7,964 nt of DNA, taken from contig JAJFMC010000367.1 in the NCBI GenBank assembly GCA_021772365.1, positions 1 through 7,964 of the forward strand. The letters run 5' to 3'. Within the stretch, counting starts at the first letter, position 1, and every line of letters starts with the position of its first letter. The notes under the pieces are model-generated. The model was given only the letters and a program-made list of their open reading frames with translations. It did no database searches and was not told where the DNA came from. Source of the stretch: Chlamydiota bacterium (GTDB lineage Bacteria > Chlamydiota > Chlamydiia > Chlamydiales > Criblamydiaceae). Below, one piece after another: positions 1-6,152 of this stretch. A program made the position numbers and the translations under genes.

Positions 1-392
1 TTACCCAGCTTCTCCACACATTTAGTCTCATCCACAATAACAACCATTTCATTACTCATTGACGCAACGATTTTTTCGCGAAGCAAAGCTCCACCACCGC
101 CTTTTATCATACGTTTCTGGGAATCGATTTCATCAGCCCCATCAAAGCAAATGTCTAATGTTGAAACCCTATTTATGTCGGTGACAGGTATCCCGCCATT
201 AAGTGCTTGCTGTTGAGATCGTCTGGATGTTGCTACAGCTTCGATGCGTAGGCCTTCTTGACATCTTTTTATCAGACCTTCTATGAAATAAGTTGCTGTT
301 GACCCTGTTCCTAGACCAACAAGCATGCCATCTTCAACTAACTCGGCAGCCTTATATCCTACAACTTTTTTTGCTTCTTTCAACCAGTTCAT
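1..392 (-). CDS. rpiA: ribose-5-phosphate isomerase A (5' part; gene runs off the window)
   Basis: This enzyme interconverts ribose 5-phosphate and ribulose 5-phosphate in the cytoplasmic non-oxidative pentose phosphate pathway. The visible 130 residues carry the RpiA motifs in the right order: GLGTGST (26-32, phosphate-binding loop), DGADEID (84-90) and KGGGGALLREKIV (97-109, including the family's catalytic Glu), then the start of the VDE-K-LG segment. The family is usually about 220-235 residues, so roughly the last 90-100 residues lie beyond base 1. The last visible codon is incomplete (AA-), so the TTA at the edge is not a stop. I chose the ATG at 392 because GGGGA lies about 10 bases upstream and the protein then begins just before the usual first helix. 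In-frame ATGs at 413 and 485 would add an N-terminal extension not typical of the family. The gene diverges from the NIF3-family gene across a 171-base gap. Identification is very secure; the start is moderately secure. Confidence 0.96.
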   Translation of the reverse strand, partial: MNWLKEAKKVVGYKAAELVEDGMLVGLGTGSTATYFIEGLIKRCQEGLRIEAVATSRRSQQQALNGGIPVTDINRVSTLDICFDGADEIDSQKRMIKGGGGALLREKIVASMSNEMVVIVDETKCVEKLG

Positions 393-436
393 AACTAATA
401 GATCCCCGACCATGTGGTTTTCTGTTTGTAATATAT

Positions 437-513
437 CAAACAAGTCTTGAACTTGCTTGAGTATAACTTGCTCATTGGCTAGCATATACCTAAACAAGCT
501 CAAGACTTGTTTG
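437..513. repeat. imperfect inverted repeat between rpiA and the NIF3-family gene
   Basis: Two 29-base arms, 437-465 and 485-513, are inverted copies of each other, matching at 25 of 29 positions by hand count (18 of 19 in the outer part). They are separated by 19 bases. The right arm is itself a hairpin: AAACAAG (492-498), loop CTCAAGA, CTTGTTT (506-512), extendable by CC/GG with one T-G pair. It lies in the divergent intergenic region, so it could be an operator, a 5'-leader structure, or a copy of a dispersed palindromic repeat. A related sequence lies upstream of tyrS at 2261-2294, which favours a dispersed repeat. The structure is seen directly; the function is not known. Confidence 0.75.
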
Positions 514-563
514 GGTGTAGCTTGATAGAAACTAAAGAAACTTCTACTTACACGGATTCTGAT

Positions 564-1325
564 ATGAAAGAAATTACATTACAAGAACTTTGTTGTCATT
601 TGAACGATCTACTACATGCCGACGAGTTTAATGATTACTGTCCAAATGGATTACAAGTAGAGGGGAGACCTTCTATTCGATCTATCGCAACAGCCGTTTC
701 AGCCAGTATAGAGACGATTAAAGAGGCTGTGAGCCGTAATGTAGATGTCCTCATCGTGCACCATGGGATGTTTTGGAAGGGAGATTCTTATCCTATTTCT
801 GGAGTCAAAAAAGAAAAACTTAACTTGCTATTGCAGAATGATATATCCTTAATTGGTTATCATTTACCTTTAGACGGACACCAACTTTACGGAAACAACT
901 GGAAGGCTGCGATTGATATGAAATGGTACAACTTGAAACCTTGTGCTTATGTCAACGGTCAACCAATCGGCGTTTACGGAGAGTTTGATCCATTGTCCCG
1001 AGAAAAGTTCAAAGGGCAACTTCAAGGCTACTATGACCATGGGTCTACTGTTGCTGAAGGTGGAAAAGATATTGTGAGCTCTGCTTATCTAGTTTCCGGA
1101 GGCGCTTACAAGATGATTCACGAGGCGGCCGATATGCAAGCAGATTGCTTCATCACCGGTAATTTTGATGAACCAGCGTGGCACGATGCCCATGAAAAAG
1201 AGATTAATTTTTACGCGATGGGACACTCAGCCACAGAGAGAGTCGGTCCTATGGCTCTAGGGAATTATATCAAAAGCCACTTTGAAATGTCTTGTGACTT
1301 CATCGACATATACAACCCTTTTTAA
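564..1325 (+). CDS. NIF3/YbgI-family dinuclear metal-centre protein
   Basis: This is a 253-residue member of the NIF3 (YbgI, GTP cyclohydrolase I type 2-like) family. Known members form hexameric toroids with a two-metal site in each subunit, and their physiological role is poorly defined. The expected motifs are present: YCPNGLQVEG (25-34), VHHG (65-68, metal ligands His66 and His67), GYHLPLDGH (98-106, Asp104) and GHSATERVG near the C-terminus (His221 and Glu225 as further ligands). The length matches the compact bacterial form without the inserted PII-like domain. The reading frame is open from TTG at 507, but that start lies inside the inverted repeat and adds residues unlike the family. 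MKEITLQEL at 564 matches the normal N-terminus. No clear Shine-Dalgarno precedes it. A terminator follows the stop within 10 bases. Family assignment is secure; the substrate is unknown. Confidence 0.95.
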   Translation: MKEITLQELCCHLNDLLHADEFNDYCPNGLQVEGRPSIRSIATAVSASIETIKEAVSRNVDVLIVHHGMFWKGDSYPISGVKKEKLNLLLQNDISLIGYHLPLDGHQLYGNNWKAAIDMKWYNLKPCAYVNGQPIGVYGEFDPLSREKFKGQLQGYYDHGSTVAEGGKDIVSSAYLVSGGAYKMIHEAADMQADCFITGNFDEPAWHDAHEKEINFYAMGHSATERVGPMALGNYIKSHFEMSCDFIDIYNPF

Positions 1326-1334
1326 AAAAAAGCA

Positions 1335-1359
1335 CCCATTCTACACTTCATAGAATGGG
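1335..1359 (-). terminator. intrinsic terminator between convergent genes
   Basis: A 9-base-pair perfect stem (CCCATTCTA at 1335-1343, TAGAATGGG at 1351-1359) encloses a 7-base loop. On the minus strand it starts 12 bases past the stop of the 106-residue gene and is followed, after a few bases, by eight consecutive T (A run at 1324-1331), a classical intrinsic terminator. Read on the plus strand it follows the NIF3-family stop and is trailed by a weaker T-rich stretch, so it may serve both genes. Confidence 0.85.
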
Positions 1360-1371
1360 CTTATTCACCTT

Positions 1372-1692
1372 TTAACCGAACTGTTTGTGGGTGACTCTTC
1401 CCGCTAAGTTTCTTTTTTGCTCTTCTTCAACTTCATGCTCTATATCGTGAAGTAGGTGGTTGACATAGTTGCTTTTTGTTTTGCATGGATGTTGGTTTTC
1501 GTCAAAAAGAGTAAATGTTTTATTTTCGATACTCACTCTCTCTGGTTCATGACGAGCAATCCACTTGTGAATCGTGTTTCTTACCTCTCTTAGTGTTTCG
1601 CTATTAAAGTGAGTATGCTCTTCATCTAGTACTTTTTCTAATTTTTTTCTTACCTTTAGGACTTTTTTGCTTTCCTTAGCTTTTGTTGCCAT
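1372..1692 (-). CDS. small highly charged hypothetical protein (106 residues)
   Basis: I do not recognise this protein. It is 106 residues and probably a real gene: the ATG has GGAG about 9 bases upstream, and the stop is followed by a strong terminator in the correct orientation. The first 30 residues are Lys/Glu-rich and probably helical (KESKKVLKVRKKLEKVLDEE). A central part with His and Trp (TIHKWIARHEPERVSI) leads to a short segment that may be extended (ENKTFTLFDENQHP), and a final Glu-rich helix (LLHDIEHEVEEEQKRN) follows. There is no signal peptide or membrane segment, so it should be cytoplasmic. The basic start is weakly reminiscent of DNA- or RNA-binding proteins, but it lacks the Ala/Lys/Pro repeats of chlamydial histones Hc1 and Hc2. 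A secreted effector is also possible. It is convergent with the NIF3-family gene, and a gap of about 640 bases lies upstream. Confidence 0.8.
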   Translation of the reverse strand: MATKAKESKKVLKVRKKLEKVLDEEHTHFNSETLREVRNTIHKWIARHEPERVSIENKTFTLFDENQHPCKTKSNYVNHLLHDIEHEVEEEQKRNLAGRVTHKQFG

Positions 1693-1945
1693 GGCAGCTC
1701 TCCATATTTTATCTTATAGAAAATAAAGGCGAGAGACACTTAAAATCCTTCACCTTCATATACCTTTAATATAGCATAAATTTGAATATAATTAAAGAAA
1801 TGTAAATAATTTAATTTAAAACCCCTTGTTTTTGCGAGCTCACACTTTGGTGTTTTTTAAAACGTTGTTAGCTATGGTTTTACGTAGGAGTTGTGATTTT
1901 CCAGATTATACAAGCTCCAGTTGCTAATCCGCACTTATTGTCAGG

Positions 1946-1963
1946 AGTTAGGAAGTCCTAACT
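1946..1963. repeat. 18-base perfect palindrome
   Basis: AGTTAGGA and TCCTAACT are perfect inverted copies separated by AG. No T run follows, so it is not an obvious terminator. It could be a protein-binding site or a relic of a repeat. It lies 10 bases from the next palindrome. Confidence 0.55.
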
Positions 1964-1973
1964 ATAGACAGGA

Positions 1974-1999
1974 GGTTCTAAAAAATATTTTTTAGTACC
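1974..1999. repeat. 26-base near-perfect AT-rich palindrome
   Basis: The core CTAAAAAATATTTTTTAG (1978-1995) is a perfect palindrome. It is flanked by GGT-T and T-ACC, so the symmetry extends over 26 bases with one mismatched pair. With no unpaired loop it suits a dimer-binding site or a bent A/T tract better than a terminator, though either strand would give a hairpin with a T run. Function not known. Confidence 0.55.
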
Positions 2000-2120
2000 T
2001 GGACCCCTGGACTTTACAACACCATCGTTGACAGAAATTGCTTGATGCACGAAACTATATAGTCAACAAGGTTCAATATTTGGATTTTTATTGAGGGTAT
2101 TGCAAAAATAGTTGAAGCGT

Positions 2121-2223
2121 TTTTCTAGAGGTTTTTTTTGGATCGCAAGGGGTGGAGTTCGCAGCCAACCCTGCTTTGTTTACGAGTACGAGCCCGAAGC
2201 GAAGTGGAAAAAGGTCTAGAAAA
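2121..2223. repeat. GC-richer block bounded by inverted repeats
   Basis: TTTTCTAGAGG followed by a T run (2121-2136) is inverted as an A run then GGTCTAGAAAA (2208-2223), 14 of 16 positions pairing. The 71 bases between are more GC-rich than the surroundings. They contain a second imperfect hairpin (GGGGTGG at 2149-2155 with CCAACCC at 2165-2171) and a GAAGCGAAG stretch. The layout resembles a small non-autonomous mobile element or a folded RNA. No target-site duplication was confirmed. It lies about 110 bases before tyrS. Confidence 0.5.
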
Positions 2224-2260
2224 TAGCCCAAATATTTATGCAATTCTCTTTATATAAGTG

Positions 2261-2294
2261 TACCTAAACAGGTTGAAGACTTGATTTCGGTGTA
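2261..2294 (+). repeat. sequence similar to the right arm of the repeat near rpiA
   Basis: TACCTAAACA, then a variable five bases, AAGACTTG and a GGTGTA end reproduce 487-519 with a few substitutions and one indel. Both copies lie a short distance upstream of a plus-strand gene, 41 bases before the tyrS ATG here and 45 bases before the NIF3-family ATG at the other site. It may be a shared leader or operator element or a dispersed repeat. The similarity was found by eye. Confidence 0.5.
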
Positions 2295-2334
2295 TACCGG
2301 TGAAAATATTTGATAATGAGGAGTTTTTATACTG

Positions 2335-3612
2335 ATGCGTAATGTGATTGATGTTCTTGAAGAGCGCGGGTTTATCGACAATATGACTAGTGAGGATGCG
2401 AGAGCTCTCCTTGAGAAATCACAACGTATTTACTGTGGGTTTGATCCAACAAGCGATAGCCTCCACTTAGGTAATATGGTGGCAATTATGGGACTTGCTT
2501 GGTTTCAAAAGTGTGGCCACACACCTGTTGCTATAGTTGGTGGAGCGACAGGTATGATTGGTGATCCTTCCGGTAAAAGTCACGAACGTCAACTTCTTGA
2601 CGAAACAGCTCTTCAAAAAAATCTTGAGGGTATCACCCAAAATCTCAAACAAGTACTAGATTTCGAATGTGACAATAGCCCAATTATCCTCAATAATTAC
2701 GACTGGTTCAAAGAATTTTCTTTCATCGATTTTCTTCGCAAAGTCGGGAAACACTTCCGTGTAGGCCCAATGCTCGCGAAAGATTCCGTCAAAACACGAT
2801 TAAATTCTGAAGAGGGGATGAGTTTTACCGAATTTACCTATCAACTTTTGCAAGGTTATGACTTTTTATATCTCAACGAAAACCACGGAGTGTCAGCGCA
2901 GCTAGGTGGTAGTGATCAATGGGGGAATATAACTGCGGGGGCGGAATTAACAAGGAAGTTAACAGGGAAATCTGTCCTTGGTATCACCTTCCCTCTTCTC
3001 ACCAAAAGCGACGGACAAAAATTTGGGAAATCAGAAAAAGGCGCCATATGGTTGTCACCAATAAAACTTTCCCCATACGAGTTTTACCAACACCTAGTAC
3101 GTGTAGCCGATGCTGACGTAATCAAACTAATGAAGATGCTCACCTTTCTCGATATCGAAGAAATTAACAGCTTTGAACAAATGATGAGTACACCCGACTA
3201 CCAACCGAACACAGCTCAAAAGAAACTCGCAGAAGAGGTGACACGCATTGTACATGGAAAAGAAGCTTTGGAGAGAGCTAAAAAGGCAACATTGGCTGCA
3301 GCACCCGGCTCTGATACAGTTTTAGATGCTGATAGCCTCGAAGCTATCGCTAATGATATCCCTAGCAAAACCCTGGAAAGAGAAGATATACTAAATACTT
3401 CCATTATTGATCTAATCATCAACATCGGTCTACAGCCAAGCAAAGGGGCGGTTAGGCGACTTATACAAAATGGTGGTGTATATCTAAATAACCAAAAAGT
3501 TACAGATATCAACTTAATAATTTCTGAAAATGATGTGATTGATGGTAAAATGCTTCTGATTGCTACCGGAAAGAAAAATAAAATGCTCGTTAGGTTGGGG
3601 TCAAAAAACTAA
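2335..3612 (+). CDS. tyrS: tyrosyl-tRNA synthetase
   Basis: This enzyme charges tRNA-Tyr with tyrosine in the cytoplasm and is essential for translation. It is a 425-residue bacterial-type class Ic synthetase, close to the family length. The Rossmann-fold catalytic domain has YCGFDPTSDSLHLGN (33-47, with HLGN as the HIGH-type signature), GGATGMIGDPSG (69-80), the tyrosine-pocket helix TEFTYQLLQGYDF (165-177), QLGGSDQWGN (189-198) and KFGKS (229-233, the KMSKS-type loop). The C-terminal 65 or so residues form an S4 RNA-binding domain (LIINIGLQPSKGAVRRLIQ and VYLNNQKV segments) that contacts the tRNA. The ATG is preceded by TGAGGAG about 11 bases upstream. The gene appears monocistronic, with hairpins downstream. 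I see no damage to any motif. No convincing sigma-66-type promoter could be placed upstream. Confidence 0.98.
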   Translation: MRNVIDVLEERGFIDNMTSEDARALLEKSQRIYCGFDPTSDSLHLGNMVAIMGLAWFQKCGHTPVAIVGGATGMIGDPSGKSHERQLLDETALQKNLEGITQNLKQVLDFECDNSPIILNNYDWFKEFSFIDFLRKVGKHFRVGPMLAKDSVKTRLNSEEGMSFTEFTYQLLQGYDFLYLNENHGVSAQLGGSDQWGNITAGAELTRKLTGKSVLGITFPLLTKSDGQKFGKSEKGAIWLSPIKLSPYEFYQHLVRVADADVIKLMKMLTFLDIEEINSFEQMMSTPDYQPNTAQKKLAEEVTRIVHGKEALERAKKATLAAAPGSDTVLDADSLEAIANDIPSKTLEREDILNTSIIDLIINIGLQPSKGAVRRLIQNGGVYLNNQKVTDINLIISENDVIDGKMLLIATGKKNKMLVRLGSKN

Positions 3613-3629
3613 TTTTCCTTAGGAAAAAT
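3612..3629 (+). terminator. weak hairpin overlapping the end of tyrS
   Basis: TTTTCC (3613-3618) and GGAAAA (3622-3627) form a short stem with a TTA loop directly at the tyrS stop, followed by A-rich rather than T-rich DNA. It is a poor intrinsic terminator on the plus strand and is offered only as a candidate. Confidence 0.3.
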
Positions 3630-3646
3630 CAAAAAAATCAATTTTT

Positions 3647-3676
3647 CAATCAAATATTTAACAATATTCTTGATTG
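3647..3676 (+). terminator. bulged hairpin downstream of tyrS
   Basis: CAATCAA plus ATATT (3647-3658) pairs with AATAT plus TTGATTG (3663-3676), with a TAAC loop and a two-base TC bulge, giving 12 base pairs. It starts 35 bases after tyrS. No T run follows, so termination is plausible but not shown. The rest of 3613-3958 holds no gene; its right end contains the control sites listed next. Confidence 0.4.
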
Positions 3677-3858
3677 GAAATACGGATTCTATATGATAAG
3701 AAACTGAAGCTCTTCAGATTCCTTGAATCCTGTTTTTGGAAATCAATTAGAGGATTGGTGGATGTAGAGCAAAAAATGTATTGCTGGTTTCACAAGACCT
3801 TATTATGTAGAACCAAAAATACTTGATTGAAATTCAAGAGGATACGACAATACTTGCA

Positions 3859-3886
3859 TTGACAGATTGTATTTTCTCTTGATTTT
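3859..3886 (+). promoter_or_regulatory. candidate promoter for the HU/IHF-type gene
   Basis: A consensus -35 box TTGACA is at 3859-3864. The -10 at the right distance is weak (GATTTT, 3881-3886, 16-base spacer), so the -35 is the main support. A second possibility uses TATAGG near 3910. Transcription would start well upstream of the ATG at 3959. Confidence 0.35.
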
Positions 3887-3907
3887 GAAGTGGAGTAACA
3901 CTTCAAA
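3884..3907. promoter_or_regulatory. 9-base inverted repeat upstream of the HU/IHF-type gene
   Basis: TTTGAAGTG (3884-3892) and CACTTCAAA (3899-3907) are perfect inverted copies with a 6-base spacer. They overlap or directly follow the candidate promoter and end 51 bases before the start codon. The position suits an operator or a leader hairpin. Autoregulation by the DNA-binding product is only a guess. Confidence 0.45.
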
Positions 3908-3958
3908 GTATAGGCTTTGTATGAGTTTTGTACCTTTAAACGAAGGAGTTCGTGAGTT

Positions 3959-4282
3959 ATGACTACAGGCAAGAAATCTACTATGACGAAAAAGAAATTA
4001 ATCAATTCGATTGCTCAGGAGAAAGGAATCCACCCTAGTGATGTCCGTCATGTTATCCAAGCTTTCTTGGATAAAATGACAGATAGTCTTTCCACTGGAG
4101 AAAGACTTGAATTTAGAGACTTTGGTGTATTTGAAGTCGTTAAGCGTAAGCAGAAAATAGGAAGAAATCCAAAAAATGCTTCAGTACCTATCGTTATTCC
4201 AGAAAGGTTAGCAGTTAAGTTTACGCCAGGTAAAAAAATGCGTAAGCTTATTGAAGAGCAACCAGTGTCATCTCATTCATAA
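3959..4282 (+). CDS. himD: HU/IHF-family DNA-binding protein (chlamydial himD type)
   Basis: This small DNA-bending protein organises the chromosome and assists transcription and recombination. The 107 residues cover a complete HU/IHF fold: two N-terminal helices (about 10-45) and the saddle and arm with FRDFGVF (52-58), KRKQKIGRNPKN (62-73; Pro71 is the residue that intercalates into DNA at the arm tip), VPIVIPERLAVKFTPGKK and a final helix. The protein begins about 9 residues before the usual MTKKKL start. AAGGAG about 10 bases upstream supports the ATG at 3959 over the one at 3983. A short Ser-rich tail follows the last helix. The sequence closely resembles the single IHF-like protein I recall from Chlamydia, and the next gene downstream matches that context. 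A single copy probably acts as a homodimer (inference). Confidence 0.95.
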   Translation: MTTGKKSTMTKKKLINSIAQEKGIHPSDVRHVIQAFLDKMTDSLSTGERLEFRDFGVFEVVKRKQKIGRNPKNASVPIVIPERLAVKFTPGKKMRKLIEEQPVSSHS

Positions 4283-4335
4283 TCGTTTTTCTATATACAG
4301 CCATTGACAAACGAATGACACATCGAAGCTTTCCT

Positions 4336-4366
4336 CACGTAGGGTAGATATAATCTGCCCTACGTG
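4336..4366 (+). terminator. strong hairpin between the HU/IHF-type gene and the CT266-like gene
   Basis: CACGTAGGG (4336-4344) pairs perfectly with CCCTACGTG (4358-4366). The stem continues inward through TAGAT/ATCTG, with one T-G pair, to an ATA loop, giving 14 base pairs. It begins 53 bases after the HU/IHF stop and ends 35 bases before the next ATG. No T run follows. A perfect TATAAT (4349-4354) lies at its tip, and a perfect TTGACA (4304-4309) lies upstream at an unsuitable distance of 39 bases. It may be a terminator, an attenuator between the two genes, or a site overlapping a promoter. Confidence 0.6.
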
Positions 4367-4401
4367 TCTCACTATTCATTCACTACTATTTTAGAGGTAT
4401 C

Positions 4402-5919
4402 ATGACGATAACTGCCGACATAGGATCAAGTGTTTGTCTCCAACCTGCTCTACAGGATTCATATTACTTTCATCTTTATGATCTGTTAGAAGGTGAAAAA
4501 CCCTCGACTGAAGTCTGTGAATTATTATCAGAAATCATTTCAAAAGAAGATTTTAATAATCCTCTAGCTCATGTCGAGGGATATAGGAAGTTATTTGCTC
4601 TTTTAATTACATGCGAGATCCGAAAGGAATTATCAGGAGAACTGGACGAAGTTCGATCAACACTATTCAAAAGGTTAAATGAAATTCAAACTTGGCAAGA
4701 GTATCAGTTAGTCACAGCCTACAATAAATTATGCTCTGGATTATCCGGTGATTCCGAGACTAAATCCCTCGATATACACATCGAGGAAGATGGTTTTGCT
4801 CCTATCGAGCACGGGCAACACTGGAAATGGGCTGGAATTTCTCTTCAGCCATACCACATAGAATTGGGATTAACCTGGGCGTTGTTAGGTATTCATTCAA
4901 ATCAGCATAACCTTATTTCTTCAGCTTACCAATTAGCATTATTCCAATTAAATTTACTGGATAATGAGTATCTCCCGTTACAAGGTTTGTTTTCTCAAGA
5001 AAAAGACGCCGTCTTTTCGGAACAGGTTGGTTGGTTGGCTTCTCTTTTTCACTGTGTGGGACATTCGTTTCAAAAACACGAGTTGCTTAGCATATCAAAT
5101 ACACAGGCGGAGTTTTTAAATCTAGCGAATAAGAAGGTTCACCCCTTGCTGCCGTTGATTTTTCGGTGGAAACCATTTGGTAAGACTTTGAGTCAACCAA
5201 CCAAACCACCTCTTTCAGCCGCTATCAAAAGCTCTTCTCTAGGGATGTGTGGAAAAAGAACTGAAAACACAATTTGTATAAGTACTCTTTATGGTGGGCG
5301 CACCGGAATGGGAACGTACCATGTGAACCGTAAATTGTCCGTCGTCACATTTGGTCCTCAATACCAACCCTACGGTGACTGTCAAGGATTTGGTGTTGAG
5401 TCGAATAGTTTTGACCAAAATAAATTTCCCAGTTTGTCAATTGAAGAGAACGGTGATGGGTATCTATTGAAGGGTTACACAAAAGTGGTTGGTAAAAATG
5501 TTCATGAAACTCCATATGCTATCTCTGGCAATAGTGAGCATAGCGAGATATGGCTTGATGCAAAGCAAGAGTTATCTGATGGCGTCTATGATTTACAGGT
5601 AAACTATCTTTCTTATTTGGTAGCCCCCCCTCTCTCATTTGTATTTTATATCAAAGCTGAGGAGTGTGAAATTCAAGGAGTCCAAACCCTCAAACCTAAA
5701 TCACTAGATCGCTACCAGGGAATAGTCGAACGACTTACTTTTTCCTCTAATGGGAGGAGTATTTCCATAGAACCCAACTTTACCGATAGCGTTATGGAGG
5801 TTATCCCTCTTGCTGGTGATGATAGCTTTTGGGGGTGTGATTTTCTTGTTGGTTTTACCGTCAATGAGCACGTTTTAAAACACCGCTGGAAAATCACTCA
5901 CATTTATCACAATTTTTGA
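4402..5919 (+). CDS. large chlamydia-type hypothetical protein (CT266-like)
   Basis: This 505-residue protein has no function I can assign. I link it to the C. trachomatis CT266 family by its position after the himD-type gene and its general character; that link is from memory. Residues 20-250 look mainly helical, with notable segments HGQHWKWAGISLQPYHIELGL (137 on) and VGWLASLFHCVGHSF (209-223). Residues 275-505 look mainly beta, with Gly/Tyr-rich stretches (LYGGRTGMGTYHV, 297-308; FGPQYQPYGDCQGFGVE, 317-333). A helical half followed by a beta half recalls toroid-plus-sandwich polysaccharide lyases, but I see no catalytic signature, so this is speculation. There is no signal peptide or membrane segment. 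AGAGG lies 4 bases before the ATG. A C7 tract (5624-5630) lies in the coding sequence, and the last 85 or so codons have a degraded second copy downstream at about 6911-7171. Confidence 0.85.
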   Translation: MTITADIGSSVCLQPALQDSYYFHLYDLLEGEKPSTEVCELLSEIISKEDFNNPLAHVEGYRKLFALLITCEIRKELSGELDEVRSTLFKRLNEIQTWQEYQLVTAYNKLCSGLSGDSETKSLDIHIEEDGFAPIEHGQHWKWAGISLQPYHIELGLTWALLGIHSNQHNLISSAYQLALFQLNLLDNEYLPLQGLFSQEKDAVFSEQVGWLASLFHCVGHSFQKHELLSISNTQAEFLNLANKKVHPLLPLIFRWKPFGKTLSQPTKPPLSAAIKSSSLGMCGKRTENTICISTLYGGRTGMGTYHVNRKLSVVTFGPQYQPYGDCQGFGVESNSFDQNKFPSLSIEENGDGYLLKGYTKVVGKNVHETPYAISGNSEHSEIWLDAKQELSDGVYDLQVNYLSYLVAPPLSFVFYIKAEECEIQGVQTLKPKSLDRYQGIVERLTFSSNGRSISIEPNFTDSVMEVIPLAGDDSFWGCDFLVGFTVNEHVLKHRWKITHIYHNF

Positions 5920-6032
5920 GTTCACTTCGGTATCTGTTAGCATGCTGTTCGATCACATTATCAATAGTTATGAAGCTTGAACTGGCACGATGAGTCTTGT
6001 TGTTATTAAGATGTAGTTAACTATATTCCTCT

Positions 6033-6061
6033 TGCGTTATTAGTTTAAAGTGAAATATAAT
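6033..6061 (+). promoter_or_regulatory. candidate promoter for the PEP-CTERM gene
   Basis: TTGCGT (6033-6038) and a perfect TATAAT (6056-6061) are separated by 17 bases in the AT-rich gap after the CT266-like gene. The predicted start gives a leader of about 85 bases. This suggests the downstream gene is transcribed on its own. The remainder of 5920-6152 shows nothing else I can name. Confidence 0.5.
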
Positions 6062-6142
6062 AATTTTAAGTAGGTTTGTGGGTATGTTAGTTTGTTTGAT
6101 AAATTATTGTTTTATTTAAAGAGGTTAATATTAATAATATTC

Positions 6143-6147
6143 GGAGG
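6143..6147 (+). promoter_or_regulatory. strong ribosome binding site
   Basis: GGAGG ends 5 bases before the ATG at 6153. It is the best Shine-Dalgarno match in the window and fixes this start. Confidence 0.75.
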
Positions 6148-6152
6148 TTTGC

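Larger units (their letters stand above)
1693..2334. other. gene-free interval of about 640 bases with several repeats
   Basis: No convincing coding sequence was found in six frames. Bases 1740-1830 are very AT-rich and probably hold the promoter of the minus-strand gene, but I cannot place -35 and -10 boxes with confidence. The interval contains two palindromes (1946-1963 and 1974-1999), a block bounded by inverted repeats (2121-2223) and a sequence resembling the right arm of the repeat near rpiA (2261-2294). These are listed separately. The rest shows nothing I can name. Part may be decayed mobile or repeat DNA rather than a long tyrS leader. Confidence 0.7.

Noticed and set aside
507..563. 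Longer NIF3-family protein from a TTG start at 507
   Set aside because: The added 19 residues do not resemble the family N-terminus, have no ribosome binding site, and the start lies inside the inverted repeat.
2141..2171. T-box riboswitch before tyrS, suggested by GGGGTGGAGTTCGC
   Set aside because: It only loosely resembles the T-box core; the UGGN position does not fit tRNA-Tyr, no antiterminator/terminator pair follows, and T-boxes are not expected outside Firmicutes and a few other groups.
2133..2226. Short open frame through the GC-richer block (GSQGVEFAANPALFTSTSPK)
   Set aside because: No start codon or ribosome binding site, a very short span, and it lies within the inverted-repeat block.
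3216..3512. 98-codon open frame opposite the 3' part of tyrS, and other open frames antisense to or overlapping tyrS, the PEP-CTERM gene and the CT266-like gene
   Set aside because: Each is a shadow of a well-supported gene with no expression signals of its own.
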